Positions 26,372-34,707 of a stretch of 64,000 bases of DNA are shown here, one piece after another (the stretch's first letter is position 1; the number at the start of each line of letters is the position of its first letter). The stretch lies in contig CAWEUM010000005.1 in the NCBI GenBank assembly GCA_963812255.1, positions 1,674,001 through 1,738,000 on the forward strand, read 5' to 3'. The notes beneath the pieces were generated by a model, which had not been told where the DNA came from, made no database searches, and worked only from the letters and a program-made list of their open reading frames with translations. The position numbers and the translations under genes are program-made. Source of the stretch: DATJGR01 sp963812255. Lineage in GTDB: Bacteria; Pseudomonadota; Gammaproteobacteria; Pseudomonadales; Azotimanducaceae.

Positions 26372-27706
26372 TTAAGCGGTTCCACCAGTTCGACTCCCCG
26401 GAAATGACACAGCCACTCGCAGGCCCCCAGAGGGCGATGCGTCGAGCGTCACCGCAGCACCGTGTTGGTTGGCGATCGCCCTGACGATTGCGAGTCCCAG
26501 TCCGCTGCCCCCTTCGGCCGAATCACTACGCCGGAAGAAACGATCGAAGACGCGATCGCGATCTGCGGGCGCGATGCCTGGCCCGGAGTCGTCCACTTCG
26601 AGTCTCGCGCCAGCTTCATTCTCGGCAACCACGCGCACCTTCACGTGTCCGTTGGGAGGCGTATAGCGCACAGCGTTGTCGACTACGTTGCGCACCAGAA
26701 TCCGCAATGTGTCGGCATCGCCCCGCACGGTGATACTCGCCGGTGCGTCCAGACTCAGCTCGGTGCCACGCGCAGCGGCGAACGGATATGCGTCGGCCAT
26801 GCCGGCGCGCGCCACTTCATCCAGTGCCACTTCATCGAAAGTGGAATTCGACGGATCGCGTGCGCCTTCCGGCTCGTTGCGCGCCAGTGTCAACAACTGC
26901 TCGACCAGATGAATCGAGCGATCAATCGCGGCGCCGAGTTTGCCGCGCGCTTCGCTTCGCGCAGCCTCGTCGGGTGCCCTGTCCAGCAATTGCATCTGCA
27001 GCCGCAACGCGGTCAATGGCGAGCGCAGTTCATGCGCGGCGTCCGCGACGAACGCGCGTTGGGCATCGAACGCTTCACCGAGCCGCATCAGCAACCGATT
27101 CAGTTCGGCGACCAGCGGTGCCACTTCCCGCGGCAGGTCCTGCGCTTCGATCGGTGACAGGCTGTGCGCATCGCGCCGCTGCACTTCCGCTGTGACGCGT
27201 CGCAGCGGCAGCAGGTTACGGCCGACGATCCACGCGACCGCGCCCGCCATCAGCGGCAGCAGCAACAGCAGCGGCAGTGCGACGCGCAATGCGGCGTTGC
27301 TCGCGAGTTGCTCGCGCACTCGCCAAGGCTGCGCTACCTGGATCACCCCGTCGATGGTCTGCAGGCTGTAGACGCGCCAAAGCTCACCCTGCAGCGTCTG
27401 GTCGGCGAAGCCGAGAGTGGCGCGATTGATCATCGGCAAACCGGGGCGCGACAGGTACACCCGCGTTCCAAACGGATCCCAGATCTGGATGACGAAATCA
27501 CTGTCTCCATGATCCGGCGGCAGTTCGATTCGTGGCGTCAGCGGAATCTGGCTGCGCAACGACAGCGCCATCTGGCGTAGCTGATAGTCGAACAAGGTCG
27601 ACGTTTCGTCGAGAACGCGGCGATACGTGAGCAGCCCCGCCAGCAGCGATACCGCGACGACCAGCGCCAGCAAGCCCGCCAACAGGCGCGCGCGCAACGA
27701 ATTCAT
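26372..27706 (-). CDS. Two-component sensor histidine kinase, QseC-like
   Basis: 444 residues from ATG 27706; the open frame upstream lies inside the response regulator gene and is not coding. Layout: transmembrane helix at 5-25, periplasmic sensor domain, second helix near 150-172, HAMP linker, HisKA with the phospho-accepting histidine in AADAAHELRSPLTALR, then an ATPase domain with N-box NVVDNAVRYTPPNG, G1 DDSGPGIA and G2 GGSGLGLAIV. The start overlaps the regulator stop by 4 bases (ATGA). The input signal is unknown. The HtrA gene follows about 70 bases downstream. Confidence 0.93.
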   Translation of the reverse strand: MNSLRARLLAGLLALVVAVSLLAGLLTYRRVLDETSTLFDYQLRQMALSLRSQIPLTPRIELPPDHGDSDFVIQIWDPFGTRVYLSRPGLPMINRATLGFADQTLQGELWRVYSLQTIDGVIQVAQPWRVREQLASNAALRVALPLLLLLPLMAGAVAWIVGRNLLPLRRVTAEVQRRDAHSLSPIEAQDLPREVAPLVAELNRLLMRLGEAFDAQRAFVADAAHELRSPLTALRLQMQLLDRAPDEAARSEARGKLGAAIDRSIHLVEQLLTLARNEPEGARDPSNSTFDEVALDEVARAGMADAYPFAAARGTELSLDAPASITVRGDADTLRILVRNVVDNAVRYTPPNGHVKVRVVAENEAGARLEVDDSGPGIAPADRDRVFDRFFRRSDSAEGGSGLGLAIVRAIANQHGAAVTLDASPSGGLRVAVSFPGSRTGGTA

Positions 27707-28362
27707 TCGCGCGGCACACAGTAGCCGACACCACGCATGGTGCGGATCGCGTCTGCGCCCAGCTTGCGCCGGAGAGCGTGGATGTAGACCTCGATCGTGT
27801 TGCTTTCGACGACGTCTTCCCAACCGTAGAGACGGTCCTCGAGTTGCGCGCGCGACAGCACCGCGCCGGGTCGTTGCAGCAGCGCTTCGAGCACTGCGAA
27901 CTCGCGCGCCGACAACTGCACCGGCTCGCCGTTGCAATGGACCTCATGGCTCACCGGATCGAGGCGAATGCCGTTGTGTTCGATCCACGGCTCGCCACGC
28001 CCCGCCACGCGTCGCATCACCGAGCGCATGCGCGCCGTGACTTCGTCGAGATCGAACGGCTTGACGAGATAGTCATCTGCACCCGCATCGAGGCCGGCGA
28101 CGCGATCGCGCACCTCGTCGCGCGCGGTGAGAATGATCACGGGGGTCTGATCATGCCGGCCGCGCAATTCGCGCAGCACCGCAAGGCCGTCACGCCGCGG
28201 CAGACCAAGATCGAGCAGCACCAGATCAAAAGTCGACGCGTGCAGTGCTTCCGACGCATAGACACCGTCGCGCACCCAATCGACGCTGTAGCCGTCCTGC
28301 TGCAGCGCAGTCTGCACGCCGTCGGCAATCATTCGGTCGTCTTCAACGAGAAGTACACGCAT
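27703..28362 (-). CDS. OmpR/QseB-type response regulator
   Basis: 219 residues from ATG 28362 (MRVLLVEDD). The receiver has the acidic pair ED-D at 8-10, the phospho-accepting aspartate in LVLLDLGLPRRDG, the threonine in IILTARD and the lysine in DDYLVKPFD. The C-terminal winged helix contains LSAREFAVLEALLQRPG and RTMRGVGYCVPRE. It is the first gene of the regulator-kinase-HtrA operon and probably regulates that operon. It is divergent from the MDR oxidoreductase at 28534, with about 170 bases between them. Confidence 0.94.
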   Translation of the reverse strand: MRVLLVEDDRMIADGVQTALQQDGYSVDWVRDGVYASEALHASTFDLVLLDLGLPRRDGLAVLRELRGRHDQTPVIILTARDEVRDRVAGLDAGADDYLVKPFDLDEVTARMRSVMRRVAGRGEPWIEHNGIRLDPVSHEVHCNGEPVQLSAREFAVLEALLQRPGAVLSRAQLEDRLYGWEDVVESNTIEVYIHALRRKLGADAIRTMRGVGYCVPRE

Positions 28363-28533
28363 CGGTACATTCGCGATGCCACGTTGCCAGCAGGATACAC
28401 GAGCGCAGTTCGCGGCGACGACGGTGCGCCGACTGCTGCGCCTTCCCCAACGTGCGTGCTCGGGCGCGCGGGTCATGAACCTGTGCGCGGAGCGACTTTG
28501 GCTTATCCTTGGGAGAACAACTCGGAGAGAGCA

Positions 28534-29541
28534 ATGCTACAGAACACTCGGGTATTGATTGCTTCGGTACCGAACGGACCGCTCGCGGCGAACCACTTCG
28601 AAGTGCGCGCCGACGCCGCCCCGGACTGCGGCGACGGCCAGGTGCTGTGCCGAACGCTGGCGATCACGATCGGTGCCGGTCAGCGTGCCGGGCTACAGGG
28701 CAGCGCGAGCTACGCCGGCGCGCCGCGAGCGGGCGTGGTGATGGGCGGCACAGGTGTCGCCCGCGTCGAACGATCGAACGCGGCTGGCTTTGACGTGGGT
28801 GACCTCGTCGTGGGGCCGACCGGCTGGCAGACGCTGTCGGTCCAAAAGCCCGCCGTCTTGCGAAAAGTCCCGAGCGGCGCCGATCCCGCGCTGCACCTCG
28901 GCGTGCTCGGCACAAATGGACTCACCGCGTACTTCGGCCTCATCGACATTGGCGCTCCGCGCCCGGGGCACACCGTCGTGGTCTCCGCCGCGGCGGGCTC
29001 GGTCGGCCACATCGTCGGCCAGATTGCAAAACGCCTGGCGTGCCGCGTCGTCGGCGTCGCAGGTTCGGACGAGAAATGCCGCATCCTCGTCGACGAGCTC
29101 GGCTTCGATGCGGCGATCAACTACAAGAGCGCCCACTTCCGCGCCGATTTCAAGGACGCAACCCCCGATCGCATCGACGTGTACTTCGACAACACCGGCG
29201 GCGATATCCTCGGCAGCGCACTGTTCCGAATGAATCCGCACGGCCGGATCGTCTGCTGCGGCGCCGTGAGCCAATATGATACCGCCAACCCCGCCGGCAG
29301 CCCGCGTGGCATTCCGGGCCTGCTCGTGAACAACCGGGTTCGGATGGAAGGCTTTCTGGTGTTCGACTACGCTGACCGCTACGACGCCGCGCGACAGGAC
29401 ATGTCCGGCTGGATCGCGCGAGGCGAACTGACGCCGCGCGTCACGGAGTTCCAGGGATTGGCGTCCGCGCCCGAAGCTTTCGTACATCTGCTCAACGGCG
29501 AAACGATCGGGACCACGATCGTACGGGTGGGTGAAGTTTAA
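28534..29541 (+). CDS. Zinc-independent medium-chain NADP-dependent oxidoreductase
   Basis: 335 residues from ATG 28534, with GGAGAG five bases upstream; the longer open frame runs back over the regulator gene and is not used. The family is CurA/YncB/leukotriene B4 dehydrogenase-like: VGPTGWQTL, LGTNGLTAYFGL, the NADP motif AAAGSVGHIVGQIAK, FDNTGGDIL and RGIPGLLVNNRVRMEGFLVFDY. These enzymes reduce the C=C bond of enones or related substrates. The zinc ligands of alcohol dehydrogenases are missing, as expected. Confidence 0.92.
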   Translation: MLQNTRVLIASVPNGPLAANHFEVRADAAPDCGDGQVLCRTLAITIGAGQRAGLQGSASYAGAPRAGVVMGGTGVARVERSNAAGFDVGDLVVGPTGWQTLSVQKPAVLRKVPSGADPALHLGVLGTNGLTAYFGLIDIGAPRPGHTVVVSAAAGSVGHIVGQIAKRLACRVVGVAGSDEKCRILVDELGFDAAINYKSAHFRADFKDATPDRIDVYFDNTGGDILGSALFRMNPHGRIVCCGAVSQYDTANPAGSPRGIPGLLVNNRVRMEGFLVFDYADRYDAARQDMSGWIARGELTPRVTEFQGLASAPEAFVHLLNGETIGTTIVRVGEV

Positions 29542-29581
29542 CCAGTCGTATCTGATTGCTGCGTCATGCTCGCAAGATTAC

Positions 29582-30115
29582 CTATATCCGCGGCCTTCGA
29601 TACTCGAAGCCCTCCGGTGCGCGATCACCGTATCGGGCCGTCAACCACAGTAGTCCAATACAGATCATCGGCGTGACGAAATCGAGATAGAGCGTCGCCC
29701 CGGCATTGCGCGGTGCCAGATTCTGATGCTCGAGAAGATCCAACAGGTGGGTCACGCCGGCAGTCCAAAGGAATGCAGTTTTGGAAATGACGTAAGGCAG
29801 CCAGAACGACCGACGCCAGAAACATCCGAAGCCGATCAAGCCGATCGCCAGGTTCGCGCCGGCGACTTCCATCTGAAACGGACTACCGAGCGGCCAGCCG
29901 ATTGAACTGGCGACCATGTCAGGTGCGAAGAAGTGCACGCACGCGGACACGATGCTGCTGAAACCTCCGATGCCAAACGTGACCATAGTGATCACTTCGA
30001 GCACCGAGCCGATGTTTCGTACTTCGAGCCGCGCGATGATCACGCAGCAGGAAATGATGATACCCAGCAGCGGTGCGCTGAAGCGGAACAGATCCGACGA
30101 AAAAAACGTGTCCAT
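29582..30115 (-). CDS. Four-helix integral membrane protein, DUF6790-like
   Basis: A 177-residue protein with hydrophobic segments at about residues 12-28, 40-62, 85-105 and 135-160. PFQMEVAGANLAIGLIG and FLWTAGVTHLLDL are the most characteristic stretches and resemble a family of uncharacterised bacterial membrane proteins (DUF6790), from memory. The C-terminus is polar and basic. No function can be assigned. It follows a secreted protein gene on the same strand. Confidence 0.75.
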   Translation of the reverse strand: MDTFFSSDLFRFSAPLLGIIISCCVIIARLEVRNIGSVLEVITMVTFGIGGFSSIVSACVHFFAPDMVASSIGWPLGSPFQMEVAGANLAIGLIGFGCFWRRSFWLPYVISKTAFLWTAGVTHLLDLLEHQNLAPRNAGATLYLDFVTPMICIGLLWLTARYGDRAPEGFEYRRPRI

Positions 30116-30178
30116 GCGAGGGATGCTCGCGCATATGCCATGGGATGCCCAGCAGAGCCAGGCATCGCGTGTCCAACG

Positions 30179-30742
30179 TTAGCGGTTCGAATAGATCACG
30201 CCCTTCGCCTGTCCCTCGAAACCGGTGTGTCCGGGCAGTAGCGAGGGTCCACCGGAGAATGTGTAGGTGAGCGCGCCAGTGGCATTTGCGAACTTCCCGG
30301 TGCCCCCTACCACATCTGCGTAAATGGTCGCGGTAAACGTTTCGTCCGTGTAATCGAAGCAAACGTTGCTTGGAGGCGAGTTCGCGAGTTTGCTGTACAA
30401 CAGATCTCCACGGGGGTAGCGCGTGATGAGAGACGTCGACACGTAGTACAGCACCACTCCCCTGTCAGAGTTGCAAAAACTGACCTCGTCCCACGGCGCG
30501 ATGTCTGACTGACTGCTGGTTTCCACGCGACCGCCTGTTCCTTCGCCGACGACATACGCGCGAGACTCGCTTCCGCCCGGCACACCATCCGAGTCGGCTT
30601 CCTCGACAAAATAGGACCAGCCGGAAAACGTCTGTCGAACATGCTGCGTCCCGCCGTCCCGGTCTTGCTTGCTGTTTTCTGCCGTCGCCATTTGCGGTAG
30701 CGCAAGCACTGCCGCCACACCGATTGCCATGATTCGTCGCAT
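30179..30742 (-). CDS. Secreted protein of the allene-oxide-cyclase-barrel type
   Basis: 187 residues from ATG 30742, preceded by GGAGG at a 7-base spacing. A signal peptide (MRRIMAIGVAAVLALPQMATA) ends with a typical cleavage site near residue 21. The C-terminal motif GGTGKFANATGALTYTFSGG is found in small beta-barrel proteins related to allene oxide cyclase and dirigent proteins. Two cysteines could form a disulfide. Catalytic activity is doubtful in bacterial members. A role in the envelope or outside the cell is likely. Confidence 0.7.
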   Translation of the reverse strand: MRRIMAIGVAAVLALPQMATAENSKQDRDGGTQHVRQTFSGWSYFVEEADSDGVPGGSESRAYVVGEGTGGRVETSSQSDIAPWDEVSFCNSDRGVVLYYVSTSLITRYPRGDLLYSKLANSPPSNVCFDYTDETFTATIYADVVGGTGKFANATGALTYTFSGGPSLLPGHTGFEGQAKGVIYSNR

Positions 30743-30933
30743 CGTCACACCTCCAAAGGTTTCCGGAAAGTCGAGGTCCCTGCGCGGCACCTCCTGAACT
30801 CCGCCTTGCAGCGGAAGGCTCGACTGTGACGAGGCTCGCGCAAACAGTTCTGCGGTCCATCTGATCATTCGCTGCGCTTGACCTGATTTCTGTACGCGTC
30901 GATGCTCATCGTGGCGCTCGAGGGGGAGTGCAC

Positions 30934-32691
30934 ATGGCCGAATTCAGCGCAATCGCGATCGACGATTGGACGTTAGATGCCGCGAGCCAACGGCTCGTGC
31001 GCAATTCCGAAGTGCGGCAGTTGCAACCGAAGGAACTCGGCGTGCTTTTGCACCTGGTGGAGTGCGCGCCCGACGCAGTCAGCCAGGAGGCCTTGCTCGC
31101 GCGCACCTGGGCGAACACCGTGGTGATCGACAACGCGCTGCACCGGGTCATCGGCAATCTGCGCCGTGCGCTCGGCGACGACGCGCGCCACTCCCGCTAC
31201 ATCGAGACGCTGTCGCGGCGCGGGTATCGCCTGAGTGCGCGGGTGGTGACCCACGCGGCGCGCGCAATGGCGACCATCGCGATACTGCCGCTCGAAAGCG
31301 TCTCGGGTGATCCCGATCACGAGCACTTCGCCGCTGCGCTGACCGACGAGATTCAGGCGCAAATCGCCCGACTCGAACACATCCGCACAATTGCGCGCAC
31401 GTCAGCGGCACGCTTCGGGCGTGCACACCTCGACGCCCGCGCGATCGGCCGTCAGCTCGGTGCCGACTATCTGCTCGAAGGCAGCATGAACCGTTCGGAC
31501 CAGCACATCCGCATACACCTCTCGCTCGTCGATACGGCTGACGCGACCGTTAGGCTGACCCGAACTTACCAGCGTGTCCTGCAGACCACCGGTGATCTGT
31601 TCGCGCTGTACGATTCGATCGCCAATGACATCCGGACCGCGCTCTTGCCGATTGCAGGCGTTCGGCGTGAAGCACCGTTGCGGCCGCCGTCGACCGGCAA
31701 CCTGATTGCGCACGAGATCCACATGGCGGGGGTGTCGAAGTACGAGAAGACCGGCAATCCTCAGCAACTGTTGGAACACGCAGAACGCGCCCTCGCACTC
31801 GACCCGACCTCGCTCGAGGCGCAATTCATGCGGCTGGAAGGGATCTTCTTCGAAGCAGAGTTGGGATATGGCCCAACCAAGGCCAGTTTCGAATTCGTAC
31901 GCCAGGAGGTACTCGAGATCCTCGAACGCCTGCCCGAGGAGCCGTGGGCGCTGCATCTGTTGGGACGAATTCACGCAGTGCTGGATCTGGATTTTGTCTG
32001 TGCGATGGCGGCGTTCGATGCGGCCGAACGTGCCGGGCTACCGCGAGCCGAGCTGGCCGTCTGGCGCGCGGCCATCTGGCTCAACGCCGACAAGCCGCAA
32101 CGGGGTCTCGAGGTTCTCCGGGAGGCGGAACCGCTGGATCCCCTGAACCCGCATCTGAAAGATCTGCTGGGACGCTGTCACCACCTACTAGGCGAGCGAG
32201 CGGCGTCCTACGCCCGGTTCGATGAAATGCTCGCGTTGGAACCGCACAACCGATTCAATTTTTACATCGCGATATTCCACGGCATCTTGGCCGACGATCC
32301 GGAACGCGCGAAACGCGTGTTGGACCTCTGGCAGGGCAAGCCCATATTCCAGGGCTGGCCGGAAGCGGCCATCGCGTGTCTGGAGGGTGAACCCGCACTA
32401 CTCGCGAAGTGGGTTGAAACGGCGGTGGCAGACCGCGCACAGCACTACGCGAGCGCGATACCCATCTCACACGCGTACTACACGCTCCGCGACTACGAAC
32501 AACACATGCTGTGGTGGGCGCAGCGAGAGCGAAACCTCGAAATTCTGCATTTCGTTCCGTTCGAACTGTCGCAATACCCCGACTATTGGCAAAAGCTTCG
32601 CATCTGGGCGAACGATGAACCTGGGCGCATCGCGCTGCTGAGCCAGCACACCGCACGCGTCAAACGCATTACGCACCGCATGAAGGTCTAG
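30934..32691 (+). CDS. Winged-helix / TolB-like / TPR regulatory protein
   Basis: 585 residues from ATG 30934, preceded by GGGGGAG. Residues 1-100 form an OmpR-type winged helix (RQLQPKELGVLLHLVECAP, ALHRVIGNLRRALGDD, YIETLSRRGYRL), as in CadC-like regulators. Residues about 110-235 match the TolB-like region (TIAILPLESVSGDPDHEHFA, then YLLEGSMNRSD). The rest is TPR-like. No transmembrane helix is apparent, unlike CadC. The TolB/TPR part is homologous in layout to the protein at 8417-10585, with the sensor head replaced. It is likely a cytoplasmic transcription factor of unknown target. Confidence 0.85.
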   Translation: MAEFSAIAIDDWTLDAASQRLVRNSEVRQLQPKELGVLLHLVECAPDAVSQEALLARTWANTVVIDNALHRVIGNLRRALGDDARHSRYIETLSRRGYRLSARVVTHAARAMATIAILPLESVSGDPDHEHFAAALTDEIQAQIARLEHIRTIARTSAARFGRAHLDARAIGRQLGADYLLEGSMNRSDQHIRIHLSLVDTADATVRLTRTYQRVLQTTGDLFALYDSIANDIRTALLPIAGVRREAPLRPPSTGNLIAHEIHMAGVSKYEKTGNPQQLLEHAERALALDPTSLEAQFMRLEGIFFEAELGYGPTKASFEFVRQEVLEILERLPEEPWALHLLGRIHAVLDLDFVCAMAAFDAAERAGLPRAELAVWRAAIWLNADKPQRGLEVLREAEPLDPLNPHLKDLLGRCHHLLGERAASYARFDEMLALEPHNRFNFYIAIFHGILADDPERAKRVLDLWQGKPIFQGWPEAAIACLEGEPALLAKWVETAVADRAQHYASAIPISHAYYTLRDYEQHMLWWAQRERNLEILHFVPFELSQYPDYWQKLRIWANDEPGRIALLSQHTARVKRITHRMKV

Positions 32692-32708
32692 GCCCTCGCA
32701 GATGACGC

Positions 32709-33521
32709 CTACGCGACCGAGATGCCGCCATCGACGGCTACCACCTGACCGGTGATCATTCGCGCGTTGTCCGAGGCGTAGAACACCGCAAGGTTGCCTA
32801 TATCCTCGGGCGTCTGCTCGCCGCCGAGCGGCGTCTGCGCGGCCACCATCGCTTCGAACACCTGCCGTTCGGTCATGTTTGCGAATTCCGGGCTGCGCTG
32901 TTTCATGCGCGCCGCCAACATCTCCCACGCCCGCGTCCACAAGAATCCGGGACAGATGCAGTTGACGCGGATGCGCCGCGGCGCGAGATCGATCGCAAGC
33001 GTCCGGGTGAGATGCACGACGCCCGCCTTCGCCGCGCCATACGCTGGCAATTGCGGCGTCGGTCCGAGTGCTGCGATCGACGCGATGTTGACGATGCTGC
33101 CATGCTGCGCGATGTGCGGCGACAGCGCGGCAGCGGAGGAAAACGTCGTCCGCAGATTCGATGCGAGTTGCGCATCCCACGCCGCGTCGCTCATCGCGAG
33201 AACCGATTCCGCCAGCGCGGCTTCTTCGAAGCCGAGCACCGGGCCGCCGATACCGGCGTTGTTTACCAGCACGTCGAGTCGTCCATGCAGTGTCAGCACT
33301 CGCTCAGCGGCCGCCGACATCGAGGCCTGGTCGGCCGCATCCGCTACCAGGCCGGTGACGCGATCGGAAATCGCCGCCGCCGTTTCGTCGAGCGGCGAGC
33401 CATCGAGGTCGGTGATCACCACCTTAGCGCCCTCGTTGGTGAAACAGCGCGCGATGCCGGCGCCGATGCCGTTGGGCCGGCCGGCGCCAGTGATCAGGAC
33501 TACTTTATCTTTAAGGCTCAT
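32709..33521 (-). CDS. SDR-family oxidoreductase
   Basis: A 270-residue classical SDR. TGAGRPNGIGAGIA is the NAD(P) motif with a small insertion, NNAGIGG follows, the serine lies in NIASIAA, and YGAAK is the catalytic pair. The region between PGFLWTRAW and GEQTPEDIG is somewhat long, as in cyclic-alcohol dehydrogenases. It diverges from the LLM flavoprotein gene and may act with it or with the BVMO downstream (inference). Confidence 0.9.
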   Translation of the reverse strand: MSLKDKVVLITGAGRPNGIGAGIARCFTNEGAKVVITDLDGSPLDETAAAISDRVTGLVADAADQASMSAAAERVLTLHGRLDVLVNNAGIGGPVLGFEEAALAESVLAMSDAAWDAQLASNLRTTFSSAAALSPHIAQHGSIVNIASIAALGPTPQLPAYGAAKAGVVHLTRTLAIDLAPRRIRVNCICPGFLWTRAWEMLAARMKQRSPEFANMTERQVFEAMVAAQTPLGGEQTPEDIGNLAVFYASDNARMITGQVVAVDGGISVA

Positions 33522-33639
33522 CTGAAGGTTCCTTTCGAAAGTTTCCGTTGCTCAAGATGCGATCCTCGGTAGCATCACATGTGAGGGCTCGATTGGCATC
33601 TGCCTGATGCCGACGAACCGATTTGATTGGAGGCATCGA

Positions 33640-34707
33640 ATGGAATTCTGGACCTCGACAACTGCGGCACCGCGGCGCGCAGCGGACTTTGCCACACGGG
33701 CACAGGCCTGCGGATGGGATGGTATGGGCATTGTGGATTCTCAGAATCTGTCCGGCGACCCGTACGTGTGCCTGGCGCTGGCGGCGGCCGCGACGGAAAC
33801 ACTCGGTTTACAGACTTCAGTGACCAATCCGGTGACTCGCCACGCGGCCGTCACCGCCAGTTCCGCGCTGACGGTGCAGACGCTTTCCGCTGGGCGCATG
33901 ACTTTGGGAATCGGCCGCGGGGACAGCGCGTTGGCGCACCTCGGCCGCGCACCGGCACGGCTAGATTGGTTCGAAAACTATCTCGCAAACGTACAGGCAT
34001 ATTTGAGCGGCGACGCTGTGCCGTTTGCCGCGACCGGCATTTACGATGCGGTCGCCGCGCCGGTTGCGAACCTGCATCTTGCGGATGCGCCGTCGTCGAG
34101 CAGCATCCAGTGGTCGACGAATACGCCCAAAGTGCCGGTCGAAGTGGCGGCGACTGGCGCGAAAGTCATTGGCATCGCTGCCCGGCACGCCGATCGCATC
34201 GTGTTCGCGCTCGGCGCGGATCCGAAGCGGCTGAGTTGGGGCATCGAAATGGCGCGTCGCGCGGCAGCCGATGCCGGACGCGACAGGGTTTCTTTGAAGT
34301 TCGGCGCCTACGTCAACGTGGTATGCCACGACGATCTCGGCATCGCGCGAGAAATGGGCCGCGCCAGCACCGGACTGTTCGCGCGCTTCTCGGTGATGCA
34401 CGGCACGGTCTCCGGACCCGCAGACGAGGCTCAGACCCGCGTCTTCCGCAACATCCATTCCACCTACGACATGAATGCGCACGCTCGAGCCGGCGGCCAG
34501 CAAACCAAAGCGTTGACCGACGCGTTCATGGACAGCTACGCCATCATCGGCAGTGTCGATCACTGCATCGCCCGGCTTGAACAGATCGCGGAGCTGGGCA
34601 TCGATAAGTTTGTGGTGACCGGGCCCAACTTCGCAGCCCGGTCGCCCGAGGCGCTGCTGGCCGCGACGCGATTGACCGAGGCGGTTATCCCCCGGCTTCG
34701 CGCTTGA
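33640..34707 (+). CDS. LLM-class flavin-dependent oxidoreductase
   Basis: 355 residues from ATG 33640, chosen because GGAGG lies 6 bases upstream; the frame opens 33 bases earlier. The bacterial luciferase-like TIM barrel shows WDGMGIVDSQN, TNPVTRHAAVTASSALTVQTLS and AGRMTLGIGRGDSALAH. The C-terminal IIGSVDHCIARLEQIAELG is typical of the F420- or FMN-dependent subfamily. The cofactor cannot be decided. It converges with a BVMO, with a 23-base overlap of the 3' ends. Confidence 0.9.
   Translation: MEFWTSTTAAPRRAADFATRAQACGWDGMGIVDSQNLSGDPYVCLALAAAATETLGLQTSVTNPVTRHAAVTASSALTVQTLSAGRMTLGIGRGDSALAHLGRAPARLDWFENYLANVQAYLSGDAVPFAATGIYDAVAAPVANLHLADAPSSSSIQWSTNTPKVPVEVAATGAKVIGIAARHADRIVFALGADPKRLSWGIEMARRAAADAGRDRVSLKFGAYVNVVCHDDLGIAREMGRASTGLFARFSVMHGTVSGPADEAQTRVFRNIHSTYDMNAHARAGGQQTKALTDAFMDSYAIIGSVDHCIARLEQIAELGIDKFVVTGPNFAARSPEALLAATRLTEAVIPRLRA

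Noticed and set aside
27778..28533. The 5' extension of the MDR oxidoreductase frame
   Set aside because: The extra 252 codons lie antisense to the response regulator and have no domain; the ATG at 28534 with GGAGAG is the proper start.
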